Shown piece by piece: positions 18,633-26,802 of a stretch of DNA of 64,000 nucleotides (position 1 is the stretch's first letter; each line of letters starts with the position of its first letter). Source of the stretch: Mesobacillus foraminis. Lineage in GTDB: Bacteria > Bacillota > Bacilli > Bacillales > Cytobacillaceae. Location: positions 234,982 to 298,981 of the forward strand of contig NZ_SLVV01000003.1 in NCBI RefSeq assembly GCF_004340465.1, read 5' to 3'. The notes below the pieces were generated by a model. The model was given only the letters and a program-made list of their open reading frames with translations. It did no database searches and was not told the DNA's origin. The translations under genes were made by a program, and so were the position numbers.

Positions 18633-19029
18633 CAAACAAGAACAGCATCCCACGCTTTGCCTTACTGCAGGTTTGATTTTCACTGCTGCAATGCATAATT
18701 CGACGTTTACTTAATAATGGTTCACAATAAACGGTCCCTCACTAACTATGTTTTTCAAACCGTAGTTCTCCAGCCTGTGCCTCGCTAAAACTGTACTTCA
18801 CTTCACTTCACTAAAGAGTGCCTGACCCGCTGTTCTGTGAAGCGGTAAAGTGTAACAGCGTGCCTGACCCCGAAATGAATATTTTCCTGTGGCTTAGTTA
18901 AAAATGGAAATGAATGAAAATAGCTAAGACAGGGCTAAGGTTGCAGCTTATGTCTATGTTTAGGATTCTTTTCATGAAGGGTTTTTTCCGCCAGATGATA
19001 GCCAGGTCTCTAAAACAGGAGGATAAGGA
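18633..19029. other. Gene-free stretch between RAYT and glycosyltransferase
   Basis: About 400 bases. It contains the direct REP pair described separately, a short repeat of CTTCA just before that pair, and the upstream region of the glycosyltransferase gene with AACAGGAGGATAAGG at its end. No open frame with a ribosome site is visible on either strand. Confidence 0.6.
18813..18872 (+). repeat. REP direct pair downstream of the RAYT gene
   Basis: GTGCCTGACCCGC starts at 18818 and GTGCCTGACCCCG at 18860, 42 bases apart and in the same orientation. Between them lies GCGGTAAAG, complementary to the GC end of the first core. The locus at 20381-20433 has the same order with a 34-base spacing, so this is a repeated composite unit. 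Confidence 0.85.
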
Positions 19030-20367
19030 ATGCCATTTATTGCTGAACAAGCAGTGACAGTCTTGCTGGGCTTGTTTTTTCTGCTGACTTTGTACATCAA
19101 TCTTAATTTTATTTATTATGTGTTTTTAACCTTCTTTGGCTTTGGAAAAGCGAAAAGGGATTATGAACTGGTGAAAGATCAGACAAGATTTTTGATTTTA
19201 GTAGCCGCTCATAATGAAGAAAAGGTCATTGGTTCCACAATTGAGAACCTCAGAAATATCCGGTACTCGCCAGATCTTTATGATATTTATGTCGTGAATG
19301 ATAACAGCACGGATCGAACGGGAGAAATTTGTGAGGAAAAAGGAATGAAATATATTAATACGGGGGAGAAGCTGTTCCCAAGGGAAGGGGTGGGGAAACC
19401 AGCTGGACTCCAGTATGCCCTGCGTTTTTTAGGCTTCGAGAAACTGACAGACCAATATGACTGCCTCATGATTCTTGATGCAGACAACCATGTAGATCCT
19501 GATATTTTAAGTGAACTAAACTCCCAGTACATCGGAAAAGGGAAGCCCGAGGCCATACAAACCTATCTGGATTCCAAGAATTCTTCAACCAGCCTGTCTT
19601 TAGGCTATGCGATGAGCTACTATATTACCAACCGCTTTTTCCAGCTGGCCAAATACCGGCTGGGACTGCCAAACGCAATTGGCGGAACAGGATTCATAGT
19701 CAGGCTTGATTATCTCATGAAACACGGCGGTTTCCGATTCCACTCATTAACCGAAGACCTTGAGCTGGAAATGGAAATCGTGAAAGACAATGGGCGGGTG
19801 CTCTGGAATCACTTTGTGCGGGTTTATGATGAAAAGCCCGATAATTTTAAAATCAGCATTAAACAACGAACTCGATGGTCACAAGGGCATTGGTATGTAG
19901 CCTTTACCAACCTGAAGCCGATGCTGAAAAAATTGTTCACGGAAAAAGGCAAGCTAAAAATCGTTGATCAGCTCGTTTACCTGTTTGGAATGGCTCGCGC
20001 GGTGCAACTGTCCATCGTCATTATTGGAATCCTTGGAGCAGCAGGTTATGGATTAGTGACCCAAAACTATGATCTCCTCACTGCAGGCGGGGAAAGGATT
20101 ATCTATTTAATCCTTGGAGGAAGCATTCTCTCTCTAATCCTGTTTGCCTATCAATTCTTGATTTGCATGTATTACGCCATCAAGGTGGACACAAACCAGG
20201 AATTCAAGCTGTTCCGGATGAGCATCTCGGTGTTCTATTATGCCTATACCTTTGTTTACGCGCAGGTCATGGGTCTGCTCAAATGGAGGCAGCAGCATAC
20301 ATGGGTAAAAACCGAGCACAACAAAACGGCCATTAACCACAAACGGGGCGGGGCCGACCCACTTTGA
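19030..20367 (+). CDS. Membrane-bound family 2 glycosyltransferase
   Basis: A 445-residue processive-type GT2 enzyme like those that build or transfer polysaccharides (BcsA/IcaA-like core without PilZ). There is an N-terminal membrane helix (about 8-36). The catalytic GT-A domain has VNDNSTDRTGE (about 91-101), ILDADNH (DxD, about 150), LTEDLELEME (acid, about 240-249) and QRTRW (about 278-282). Two to three C-terminal helices lie at about 320-420. It starts at ATG 19030 behind AGGAGGATAAGG. The last residues (RGGADPL) are encoded by sequence that merges into a REP repeat. Acceptor and product are unknown; it is a single gene. Confidence 0.88.
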   Translation: MPFIAEQAVTVLLGLFFLLTLYINLNFIYYVFLTFFGFGKAKRDYELVKDQTRFLILVAAHNEEKVIGSTIENLRNIRYSPDLYDIYVVNDNSTDRTGEICEEKGMKYINTGEKLFPREGVGKPAGLQYALRFLGFEKLTDQYDCLMILDADNHVDPDILSELNSQYIGKGKPEAIQTYLDSKNSSTSLSLGYAMSYYITNRFFQLAKYRLGLPNAIGGTGFIVRLDYLMKHGGFRFHSLTEDLELEMEIVKDNGRVLWNHFVRVYDEKPDNFKISIKQRTRWSQGHWYVAFTNLKPMLKKLFTEKGKLKIVDQLVYLFGMARAVQLSIVIIGILGAAGYGLVTQNYDLLTAGGERIIYLILGGSILSLILFAYQFLICMYYAIKVDTNQEFKLFRMSISVFYYAYTFVYAQVMGLLKWRQQHTWVKTEHNKTAINHKRGGADPL

Positions 20368-20433
20368 TAAAGCAATACGCTAAAGCGTGCCTGACCCGCT
20401 GTGCAATAAAGCGGTAAAGCGTGCCTGACCCCT
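20345..20433 (+). repeat. REP direct pair at the end of the glycosyltransferase gene
   Basis: GTGCCTGACCCGC starts at 20387 and GTGCCTGACCCCT at 20421, 34 bases apart, with GCGGTAAAGC between them. A third, decayed core (GGGGCCGACCCACTTT, 20349-20364) overlaps the end of the glycosyltransferase frame. It is the same composite as at 18813-18872. Confidence 0.8.
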
Positions 20434-20445
20434 TAAGGGCCATAG

Positions 20446-20476
20446 GAAAAGCGTGCCGTATCTGGCACGCTTTTAT
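20446..20476. terminator. Terminator between glycosyltransferase and VanZ-like gene
   Basis: AAAAGCGTGCC and GGCACGCTTTT form an 11-bp stem around GTATCT. The A-run on one side and T-run on the other allow function in both directions for these convergent genes. The stem reuses the AAAGCGTGCC part of the REP core. Confidence 0.85.
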
Positions 20477-20967
20477 TGTTTCCCTTTGAGGACAATGGAG
20501 CTGATGTTGGCTACAGCTTTATAGAATAGGTAGCCGATGGCCCCGCCCAGTGTGTTAAGGATGATGTCATCGATGTCAAAGCTGCCTACATGGAAAAAGA
20601 GTTGGAGACACTCGACGGCCAGGGTGGAAACGAAAACCAGAATGACAGTTGGCCAGAATTTCATAAATCTCCTGAATAATAGGGGGAGGAAAAAGCCTAG
20701 CGGCATAAAGGCTAGGACATTGCCAAACAGGTTTGTAACCCAAACGCTCGAATTGATGTGCCCGGATGCTTTAATGTAGTTGGAAATGGTCTGAAAAGGA
20801 ACTAAATTAACATCGGTTACTACAGCTCCATCAGCATTGGTGCGATTTGCCTGCCGGTAGGGACTAAAAAATAGCAGAATGGCTGCCATTGCGATATAAA
20901 GGGCAAATCCAAGGTAGCAAATGGCCAAAACTAGCTGCTTCCCTTTAAAACGAAGTTGTGAAAGCAT
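20473..20967 (-). CDS. VanZ-family membrane protein
   Basis: A 164-residue integral membrane protein with four or five helices. Landmarks of the VanZ family are NLVPFQTI, the segment LFGNVLAFMPLGFFLP, STLAVECLQLFF, and FDIDDIILNTLGGAIGY near the end. VanZ confers low-level teicoplanin resistance in enterococci; chromosomal homologues have no settled role. ATG 20967 is chosen because TAGGAGCAGAAG precedes it; the frame is open 25 codons further upstream but without a ribosome site. It is transcribed towards the glycosyltransferase. Confidence 0.88.
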   Translation of the reverse strand: MLSQLRFKGKQLVLAICYLGFALYIAMAAILLFFSPYRQANRTNADGAVVTDVNLVPFQTISNYIKASGHINSSVWVTNLFGNVLAFMPLGFFLPLLFRRFMKFWPTVILVFVSTLAVECLQLFFHVGSFDIDDIILNTLGGAIGYLFYKAVANISSIVLKGKQ

Positions 20968-21153
20968 TCTTCTGCTCCTAAATAAGTTATTTACATTAGA
21001 AAAGAGTACCATTTGAGAGTTAAAAATAAAAGCGTTCTGCAATTATTATAAAATTTAATGCAAAACTACAAAGGGAGCTGCGAAGCTACCCGTGATGTTT
21101 AAATGATTAAATTTAAAAACACAATCTACACTTTAGTACTGTAATGCCCAAAT

Positions 21154-21198
21154 AAGTGCCTGACCCCCTTTAGTATGCTAAAGGGGGTCAGGCACTTT
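21154..21198. repeat. REP palindrome, 20-bp perfect stem
   Basis: AAGTGCCTGACCCCCTTTAG is exactly complementary to CTAAAGGGGGTCAGGCACTT, leaving a loop of four bases. It is the longest perfect copy of the family here and nearly the same as that at 17951-18000. It lies between the VanZ-like gene and the next gene on the minus strand. Confidence 0.9.
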
Positions 21199-21295
21199 TA
21201 GTAAATGGGGAAGGTGCTTGATGATGAAGCCGCACTTTCCTTGATGAAGGGACCACATAAAAAAAGCTGGCTACGGGGTGCAAAGCTTGCGAGCG

Positions 21296-21763
21296 TCATT
21301 GGTTGTAGTCCCAAAGGATAGACCACTGTTCTTGATGGCGGACGACATAAACTTCCTGCTGAAAGTTGAATTTGCCGTACTTGCCTTCATAGCTTTGGGT
21401 AACAAGGAATTTATAGGCTGTTTTGAAGGGGGGACGGCCCTCCTCCATTTTCCAGTTATCAATTTCTTCGCCTTCGGATAGATCATAGGTAAAAGTCTCG
21501 GCACCAAAGTGGCCGATAAAGACATGGGTTCGATCCTGGATATAGGCCGTTTTTGAAAACTTTTCCTTCATAAAAGGATGAAGAAGCTCCCATGAGTCGG
21601 AAAAATCACCATCCGCTTCAAATGTATAAAACTCCTCAACAGCAGCTTCAGCCTGCCGGTCGGGAGAAAACAGAAGCAGCTTTGTTCCTGACAGTAGGAC
21701 AATCCCAATAATTAAAATCAAAATTCCTGGAAGCAATATGGGGGGAACCCGTCTTCTTCGCAT
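21296..21763 (-). CDS. Membrane-anchored protein with NTF2-like extracellular part
   Basis: A 155-residue protein of unknown function. It has a short basic N-terminus (MRRRR), one membrane helix (about 7-29), and an extracellular domain that starts AEAAVEEFYTFEADGDFSDSW. The alternating helix, then four to five strands ending QQEVYVVRHQEQWSILWDY, fits an NTF2/DUF4878-like fold. ATG 21763 follows AATAGGTGATAAAC; an in-frame GTG at 21772 is less likely. It is a single gene. The fold assignment is inference from pattern only. Confidence 0.7.
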   Translation of the reverse strand: MRRRRVPPILLPGILILIIGIVLLSGTKLLLFSPDRQAEAAVEEFYTFEADGDFSDSWELLHPFMKEKFSKTAYIQDRTHVFIGHFGAETFTYDLSEGEEIDNWKMEEGRPPFKTAYKFLVTQSYEGKYGKFNFQQEVYVVRHQEQWSILWDYNQ

Positions 21764-21893
21764 GTTTATCACCTATTAAAAAAGTAAGTTATAAAACGAG
21801 CATATGTGTTCAAGAAAGAAATTAGACTGACGAATATCTGCAGCCACCAGCCGGCAAGCAACACCTGACTGAAGCCTCCATAAAACCCCATTA

Positions 21894-21942
21894 AAAAAGC
21901 ACGAAGGCCAACCACATTTCAACGGGCCTTTCGTGCTTTTAT
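21894..21942 (-). terminator. Terminator of the SpoIID-like gene
   Basis: AAAAGCACGAA and TTCGTGCTTTT form an 11-bp stem with additional GGC/GCC pairing inside. It begins directly after the stop codon of the minus-strand gene at 21943. Confidence 0.85.
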
Positions 21943-23967
21943 TTACTTCACATTAGAAACATACTTTGCAGACACATATCCAGTCTTTGTTCCATACTGG
22001 ATCTTATACCATGAGCCTGTTTTTGATAAAACGGTCACGGTCTTGTTTTTCTTCACCGTTCCGACGACCTTTCCTTTGGTGGACGCCGTTGACCGGATAT
22101 TTAATGTTGTCGCAGTAACGTTTCCAGTCTTTTTCTTTACTGCTGGCTTTGGAGCAGCCTTCTTTGCAGCCGGCTTCGACAATGTGTAGTTGAAAACTGC
22201 GGACCCGCGGTTATTGCTTCCATCTACCGCAATGATGCCAAAGCTGTATTTTCCATTATTTATCTTGGATACATACCAAATCGCTGTCTGTGTACCAGCT
22301 GATTTTTGAGCATCCTTTAACGGATAAGAGATGATTTTTCCTTTTGAGTCTTTTACATAAACAGTTATTTTAGCCTTTTCATTAGTGGAAAAACTCAGCT
22401 TCACCTGTTTCTTCTGTGCATCTAAAGTTGTTTTAATCGATTTAATGATCGGTGCCTTAGTGTCCTTCACAACTGCTGGCTTCTTTAGAGCCGGAGCAGG
22501 TTTCGCCGGAACTGGCGCTGGTTTCGCTGTTTCTGGTGCTGGCTTTTCGGTTTCCGGAGCAGGCGTCACCACCACTGGCGCAGGATTAGAAGCTTCCGGA
22601 GCTGGCTTTGCTGCAATCGGTTCTACCGGAGTTGGAGCCGGAGCTACCGGTGCTGGATCCGGCTTCGTTTCTGCATCCACTGCTGGGACCTGATAGGCCG
22701 TCGTAATGCTGGTTTTATCGAAATAAAAACCAAGAATATCCTGATACCCTACACCTTGTTCGGCAGCCTTCTTAGCTCCGTACTGGCTAAGGCCAATCCC
22801 GTGCCCATAGCCGGCTCCGGAAACGCTGATAGAATCCCCTTGTGTATTTACCTCATTGACTAAATAGCTCTTCATTAAGTTTAAACCAATAATCGATCGA
22901 ATTTTCGAAGCGGCCGCATCCTTGATTTCAAGGCGCTTTAATACTGCTTTGTCGGCTTCCTTCACTAAAAATTCAATCGTCATGCTTCCCTTGCTTACCC
23001 TGCCGCCGGAGGTCACGCCATGAAGGGAAAGGTCCGGTACCGCCGCAATCTTCAAATCTTTTCCGGCATAGCCGTTTGCTTTCAGCCACGCTTTGATGTT
23101 GGAAATAACAGTGGTTTGTTCCACTTCCTTAACGGAAGCCCACCAGCTGTCTGCATGTGCAAAATCAAGCTTGGCCGCATCAATTTGCTGCTTTTTGACT
23201 TGAAAGCTCCAAGGCGTTTTAGGATCGTAAGGATCACTTTTTATTGTCAGATATGGCAATGCCGTTGTTCCCCACGCATTGCTGTTTGATTCCGTTTTTC
23301 CGCCATTGCTGGAGGAGAACAATGCACCGCTTCCGATTGCTTTTCCGCCGTACGTAATTACTTTTCCTTCTGTCGCTTGAACGGCTTCCGTTGTGCGGGT
23401 ATGCCAGGTATATCCACCGTAAACCTGATAGCTTTGCGTATCATCGATGATTTTATTTAAATAGCCCATTGCATAGGTCCGGGCTGTAATCGTTTGCGCT
23501 TTTAATGCCTCAGAGTGCCAAAGGGCAGGCATTTCCGCAGGAACGACACCCTTAAGATAATCTTCCAGACCAATAGAGTTGATTGGCCTTAAATAACCGT
23601 CGTCAATTACAAACTTAAAGCTTCCTAGATAAGGACGGCTGTTGATGGAGAGAGGGCCATCGCTTGCTGCTGGCTTGACTTCCAGTTCGGCAGCTTTGCC
23701 GACTTCGCTTGTCCCTTTCATGATTACAATGTTCGTACCGCTGATTTTCAGTGTGTACGATTGGTTAGCCTGTAATTTAACACCAGCCAAACTAGTCGAG
23801 TATTCTGCCTCTGGATACAGTTTGATTTCCTTCGTATTTCCTAGATAGTTTCTGAGTTTCACTTGTAAAACCGGCTCTCCTGCTGCTTTTGCAGGAAGAG
23901 AAGGGATAAACGGCAAAATCAACATTAACACAAGACCGAGTAACAAACCTTTCCTAAAAACCCCCAC
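21943..23967 (-). CDS. SpoIID/LytB-domain secreted protein with Pro-rich linker and SH3b
   Basis: A secreted cell-wall protein of about 674 residues. It has a signal peptide (ending LPAKAAG, about 30), a SpoIID/LytB domain (about 35-430), a Pro/Ala-rich linker with repeated KPAP units (about 435-510), a beta-domain (about 515-600, IIKSIKTTLDAQKKQVKLSFS), and a C-terminal SH3b domain (about 612-674, LNIRSTASTKGKVVGTV). SpoIID landmarks are LEDYLKGVVPAEMPALW, ALKAQTITARTYA and SGAGYGHGIGLSQYGA. SpoIID is a lytic transglycosylase acting on stripped glycan strands; LytB modifies autolysin activity. The GTG at 23967 lies 7 bases after AAAAGGGG; an ATG at 23985 has no ribosome site. Confidence 0.88.
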   Translation of the reverse strand: MGVFRKGLLLGLVLMLILPFIPSLPAKAAGEPVLQVKLRNYLGNTKEIKLYPEAEYSTSLAGVKLQANQSYTLKISGTNIVIMKGTSEVGKAAELEVKPAASDGPLSINSRPYLGSFKFVIDDGYLRPINSIGLEDYLKGVVPAEMPALWHSEALKAQTITARTYAMGYLNKIIDDTQSYQVYGGYTWHTRTTEAVQATEGKVITYGGKAIGSGALFSSSNGGKTESNSNAWGTTALPYLTIKSDPYDPKTPWSFQVKKQQIDAAKLDFAHADSWWASVKEVEQTTVISNIKAWLKANGYAGKDLKIAAVPDLSLHGVTSGGRVSKGSMTIEFLVKEADKAVLKRLEIKDAAASKIRSIIGLNLMKSYLVNEVNTQGDSISVSGAGYGHGIGLSQYGAKKAAEQGVGYQDILGFYFDKTSITTAYQVPAVDAETKPDPAPVAPAPTPVEPIAAKPAPEASNPAPVVVTPAPETEKPAPETAKPAPVPAKPAPALKKPAVVKDTKAPIIKSIKTTLDAQKKQVKLSFSTNEKAKITVYVKDSKGKIISYPLKDAQKSAGTQTAIWYVSKINNGKYSFGIIAVDGSNNRGSAVFNYTLSKPAAKKAAPKPAVKKKTGNVTATTLNIRSTASTKGKVVGTVKKNKTVTVLSKTGSWYKIQYGTKTGYVSAKYVSNVK

Positions 23968-24138
23968 AATTAAACCCCTTTTCATTTTAATTGGTTCGAA
24001 GTCTATCTCTAATAATAGGAATCTCCGATACAGGTATTATCGGTGGGTTTTTGAAAAGCTGAAGCAGGGAGTTATTTCCTTTTTAAAAATATGTAAATAT
24101 TTGAATTAACTTTTAATCATTACATCCGATATATACAA

Positions 24139-24190
24139 AAGGCAGCGACGGATCCTATTAATAGCACAGGTTCCATCACCGCCTTTTTCC
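24139..24190 (-). terminator. Imperfect terminator-like hairpin
   Basis: AAAAGGC-GCGACGGATCCT pairs with AGGTTCCATCACC-GCCTTTTT with a few mismatches. It lies just downstream, on the minus strand, of the gene remnant at 24208-24378 and probably ended its transcript. Confidence 0.5.
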
Positions 24191-24207
24191 TGGGGACGAC
24201 ATCAGTT

Positions 24208-24378
24208 TCATAGAATTATGCACCCTTTTTTAATCTCTTTGATCGAAAGCTTACCGCTTTTAGAATAAATAACTTCTCCTGGGAAGATAACAATGCCCAA
24301 CTGCCAGCCCGGATTTTCATTCTTACCACTCCTCGTAAAGGATTTGTAATAATTAGGAAATTCTTCTAGCTGTGTTAT
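24208..24378 (-). pseudogene. C-terminal remnant of an unrecognised gene
   Basis: The minus strand reads 56 codons without a usable start, preceded directly by an in-frame TAA. The product contains LEEFPNYYKSFTRSGKNE and then PGWQLGIVIFPGEVIYSKSG, with amphipathic, protein-like composition, and ends KEIKKGCIIL. A terminator-like hairpin follows. I read it as the 3' remnant of a decayed gene. An alternative ATG frame in the same place (34 codons) looks less protein-like. Confidence 0.4.
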
Positions 24379-24727
24379 TTAAATACCGCGGTTTCACTAG
24401 ATTTAAACAATAAAAGTTTCTACAAACTTTTTAAGGAGATGCAAAATATGCTGACGTTTGTCAAGGTTCCGCCATAGTCAGTCATGAAATGACCATATAG
24501 ACCTTTTTTTCTATTAAAATCGTTAAATTATTAAAAAAACCTTGTAGGAAATTTAGCTCGTTTAGATTGGATCTATATTTACAACTAAAAAGAATATAGT
24601 AATCCAAAAATTTGAATGGGTACTTCCATTTAATTGGGTATTTCTGCCCTCTTTCTTCTCCTATTTTCGGGTTATAGTGGATAGGCTTTTCAAGATTAGA
24701 CAAAATTAGACAAAAGGTGGGAAATGA

Positions 24728-26683
24728 GTGAAAGCTGCTTCTTTAGTGAAGGCACTGGTTCTATGTTTTTTGGTCCTTTTTTCGCTAATACATCCATTTA
24801 GCGGAAATATTGCGGAGGCTGCCTATACTTATCAAGGTAAGGTGAATGCGAATGTTCTTAATGTACGGTCCAAGCCGGGGACAACTTCTTCCATTGTGGG
24901 AAAGTTAAAGAAAAGCCAGGTTGTCACGGTTACAGGGCAACAAAGCGGGTGGTCAAAGATTATCTTTGGAAAGAAAACTGGCTGGGTATCGGCCAAGTTT
25001 CTCACTAGTGTGACTTGGAAAGGATATGTAAATGCAACAAGCTTATATTTACGAAGTACTCCAACCAGCAAAGGAAAAATTCTGGAAACTCTTAAATCAG
25101 GAACAACTGTCACCGTTCAAGGAAAGGATGGCAGCTGGCTTAAAATAACAGTACCATCAAGCAAGAGGACAGGCTGGGTTTCGGCTTCTTATATTTCTAC
25201 AAAAAAGCCGCCAACTGTTGCAGCAGCACCTAAAAGCCTGGGCACCTATTATGTAACGGCAACTTCCTTGAATGTTCGCAAAACAGCATCAGGAACTGCA
25301 GGTGTTGTCGGGACGCTGAAAAAAGGGACCGCGGTTAAAGTCTATAAGAAAATCGGGAACTGGTCCCAAATTGAAGCTTCAAACGTAAAGGGTTGGGTAT
25401 CGTCTTCCTATCTATCCACCAAAAAGCCGGCAACTGTAGCAGCAGTACCTAAAAGCCTCGGTACTTATTATGTAACGGCAACTTCCTTGAATGTTCGTAA
25501 AACAGCATCAGGAACTGCTGGTGTTGTCGGGACGCTGAAAAAAGGGACCGCGGTTAAAGTCTATAAAAAAAGCGGAAACTGGTTTCAAATAGAGGCGTCA
25601 AATGTAAAGGGGTGGGTATTGTCTTCCTATCTATCCATCAAAAAGCCGGCAACTGTAGCAGCAGTACCTAAAAGCCTGGGCACCTATTATGTAATGGCAA
25701 CTTCCTTGAATGTTCGCAAAACAGCATCCGGAACTGCAGGTGTTGTCGGCACGCTGAAAAAAGGGACTGCGGTTACAGTCTATAAAAAAAGCGGGAGCTG
25801 GTCCCAAATCGAAGCCTCAAACCTGCAGGGCTGGGTTTCATCAGCCTACCTGAGTTCTAAGAAACCAGTTACTGCACCAGGAGCATCTGTATCAAATGCA
25901 CCAAAGGTTGTGTTAAAAGAAAACAGTAACCTTCGAAAAGGCCCCGGAACCAGCTATCCTGTCATCATAGTTGAGAAGGCAGGGGCAGTCCTTAGTAAAA
26001 TTGGGGAAAAAAACGGCTGGGTTCAAGTGAAGAACGCGAAAGGTACAACAGGCTGGGTTGCTGGCTGGCTCATTCAAGCTTCTGGCTCTAGCTCAAGTCC
26101 CAATCCCAGTCCCAGTCCTGTTCCTAGCCCTGTTGGCAATTCTCCATTAGAAGGAAAGATCATTGTACTGGATCCAGGGCATGGCGGATTTGATAGTGGT
26201 GCCGTTGGAAGGCTTTACCGTGAAAAAGTACTGAACCTTAATTCTGCATTTGAGGCAGGATCGCTATTACAGAATGCCGGCGCTAAGGTCGTCTACACAC
26301 GAAATAAAGATGTCTACCTGTCTCTTGGCCAAAGGGTCACCATCAGCCACCAGGCAAAAGCTGATGCTTTCGTCTCCTTTCATTATAATGCTTGTACAGG
26401 GACCTGTTCTGGCATCGATACATTTTATTACAGCTATGCTCAGGAAGGGGAACTGGCCCGTTACATTCAGAATAACCTGGTTGTCCAGACCGGCCTGAAA
26501 AACAGGGGGGCACATTTCGGCGATTACCATGTCATTCGAGAAAATAATCGTCCGGGAGTCCTGGTGGAGCTAGGGTTTATATCAAATCCGATTGAAGAAA
26601 AAATCGTTGGCACTTCTGCTTATCAAAAGAAGGCAGCCAGGGGAATCTATGATGGATTGATTCAATACTTTTCAAGCAAGTAG
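24728..26683 (+). CDS. N-acetylmuramoyl-L-alanine amidase with six SH3b domains
   Basis: A secreted autolysin of 651 residues. It has a signal peptide (about 1-31), six bacterial SH3 domains (about 33-93, 97-156, 172-230, 245-303, 318-376, 391-449), a Ser/Pro linker (about 450-470), and a C-terminal amidase_3 domain (about 474-648). Zinc ligands and catalytic Glu are seen in LDPGHGG, FHYN and VLVELGF. SH3b 3-5 are carried by three almost identical 219-bp (73-codon) units at 25202-25858, separated by KKPATVAA-type linkers. The GTG start follows AAAGGTGGG. It cleaves the amide between MurNAc and L-Ala; the SH3b array binds wall. It belongs to a cluster of wall hydrolases. Confidence 0.93.
   Translation: MKAASLVKALVLCFLVLFSLIHPFSGNIAEAAYTYQGKVNANVLNVRSKPGTTSSIVGKLKKSQVVTVTGQQSGWSKIIFGKKTGWVSAKFLTSVTWKGYVNATSLYLRSTPTSKGKILETLKSGTTVTVQGKDGSWLKITVPSSKRTGWVSASYISTKKPPTVAAAPKSLGTYYVTATSLNVRKTASGTAGVVGTLKKGTAVKVYKKIGNWSQIEASNVKGWVSSSYLSTKKPATVAAVPKSLGTYYVTATSLNVRKTASGTAGVVGTLKKGTAVKVYKKSGNWFQIEASNVKGWVLSSYLSIKKPATVAAVPKSLGTYYVMATSLNVRKTASGTAGVVGTLKKGTAVTVYKKSGSWSQIEASNLQGWVSSAYLSSKKPVTAPGASVSNAPKVVLKENSNLRKGPGTSYPVIIVEKAGAVLSKIGEKNGWVQVKNAKGTTGWVAGWLIQASGSSSSPNPSPSPVPSPVGNSPLEGKIIVLDPGHGGFDSGAVGRLYREKVLNLNSAFEAGSLLQNAGAKVVYTRNKDVYLSLGQRVTISHQAKADAFVSFHYNACTGTCSGIDTFYYSYAQEGELARYIQNNLVVQTGLKNRGAHFGDYHVIRENNRPGVLVELGFISNPIEEKIVGTSAYQKKAARGIYDGLIQYFSSK
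25202..25858 (+). repeat. Three 219-bp in-frame tandem repeats
   Basis: AAAAAGCCGSCAACTGT starts at 25202, 25421 and 25640, exactly 219 bases apart. Each unit encodes one SH3b domain plus linker. The copies differ at few positions, pointing to recent duplication and possible copy-number change by slippage. Confidence 0.9.
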
Positions 26684-26711
26684 AACTAATTTTCATCTAT
26701 TCTAGGATAGG

Positions 26712-26745
26712 AAAGCGGCTGCCGTTAATGGCAGCCGCTTTTTTT
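26712..26745 (+). terminator. Terminator of the SH3b-amidase gene
   Basis: AAGCGGCTGCC and GGCAGCCGCTT form a strong stem around GTTAAT, followed by a T7 run. Confidence 0.93.
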
Positions 26746-26749
26746 GCAC

Positions 26750-26797
26750 AGAAAAACACTGTCCATGAAACGGCCGGACCGTATAGGGACAGTGTCA
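26750..26797 (-). terminator. Terminator of the SH3b-glucosaminidase gene
   Basis: AACACTGTCC and GGACAGTGT pair across about 24 bases, with the A-run on the left giving T residues on the minus strand. It lies just after the minus-strand stop at 26803. Confidence 0.7.
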
Positions 26798-26802
26798 TCA
26801 CA

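Larger units (their letters stand above)
23986..24727. other. Gene-poor stretch with a hairpin and a gene remnant
   Basis: About 740 AT-rich bases. They hold a hairpin at 24139-24190, a minus-strand gene remnant at 24208-24378, and the upstream region of the SH3b-amidase gene, whose GTG is preceded by AAAAGGTGGG. A 21-base stretch before that gene repeats ATTAGACAAA twice in direct order (about 24695-24715). No other coding signal is seen. Confidence 0.6.

Noticed and set aside
24482-24703. 73-codon open frame on the minus strand upstream of the SH3b-amidase gene
   Set aside because: It would start at TTG without any ribosome site, overlaps the promoter region of the amidase gene, and its composition follows the AT-rich DNA.
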